From positions 1 through 6,595 of the forward strand of contig JAAYKS010000208.1 in assembly GCA_012522285.1 (NCBI GenBank): a stretch of 6,595 nt of DNA. The letters are read 5' to 3'. This document shows, piece by piece, positions 6,582 to 6,595 of the stretch. The DNA is from Clostridiaceae bacterium. Its GTDB lineage: Bacteria > Bacillota > Clostridia > Saccharofermentanales > UBA5734. A program made the position numbers and the translations under genes. Under the pieces are notes generated by a model. It searched no databases, was not told the origin of the DNA, and saw nothing but the letters and a program-made list of their open reading frames with translations. How positions within the stretch are numbered: the stretch's first letter is position 1; the number at the start of each line of letters is the position of its first letter.

Positions 6582-6595
6582 GCGGGGCCGGAAGC

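Overview
The window reads as a moderately GC-rich (roughly 55-60%) chromosomal stretch of a Gram-positive bacterium of the Bacillota. The likeliest setting is a Paenibacillus- or Alicyclobacillus-like lineage. The evidence is a YesM/YesN-type two-component pair next to a family 1 solute-binding lipoprotein, strong GGAGG-type ribosome binding sites, and ATG/TTG/GTG start choices. The genus cannot be fixed from this sequence alone.

All genes are on the + strand. (1) 3-1340: the C-terminal part of a PAS-GGDEF-HD-GYP cyclic-di-GMP enzyme, whose 5' end lies outside the window. (2) 1341-1481: a short spacer with a GC-rich hairpin and a weak promoter candidate. (3) 1482-3379: a YesM-family membrane sensor histidine kinase of about 632 residues, interrupted by an apparent 1-nt deletion at a C4G3 run (1790-1796). 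The N-terminal part is in one frame and the rest in another. (4) 3376-4992: a YesN-type response regulator (REC, GGDEF-like middle region, AraC-type DNA-binding domain), whose ATG overlaps the kinase stop codon. (5) 4993-5175: a 183-bp spacer rich in short repeats and possible RNA structure. (6) 5176-6540: an extracellular solute-binding lipoprotein, probably for a sugar or oligosaccharide. (7) 6541-6595: a short tail with a possible imperfect hairpin.

The kinase, regulator and binding protein form a familiar module: an extracytoplasmic signal is sensed by the kinase, passed to the AraC-type regulator, and the regulator probably controls transcription of the adjacent sugar-uptake genes. The ABC permease genes expected with such a binding protein are not in the window and may follow beyond 6595. 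The cyclic-di-GMP enzyme is probably a separate unit. I see no convincing new biological system. The items most worth checking are the kinase frameshift and the structured repeats in front of the binding-protein gene.
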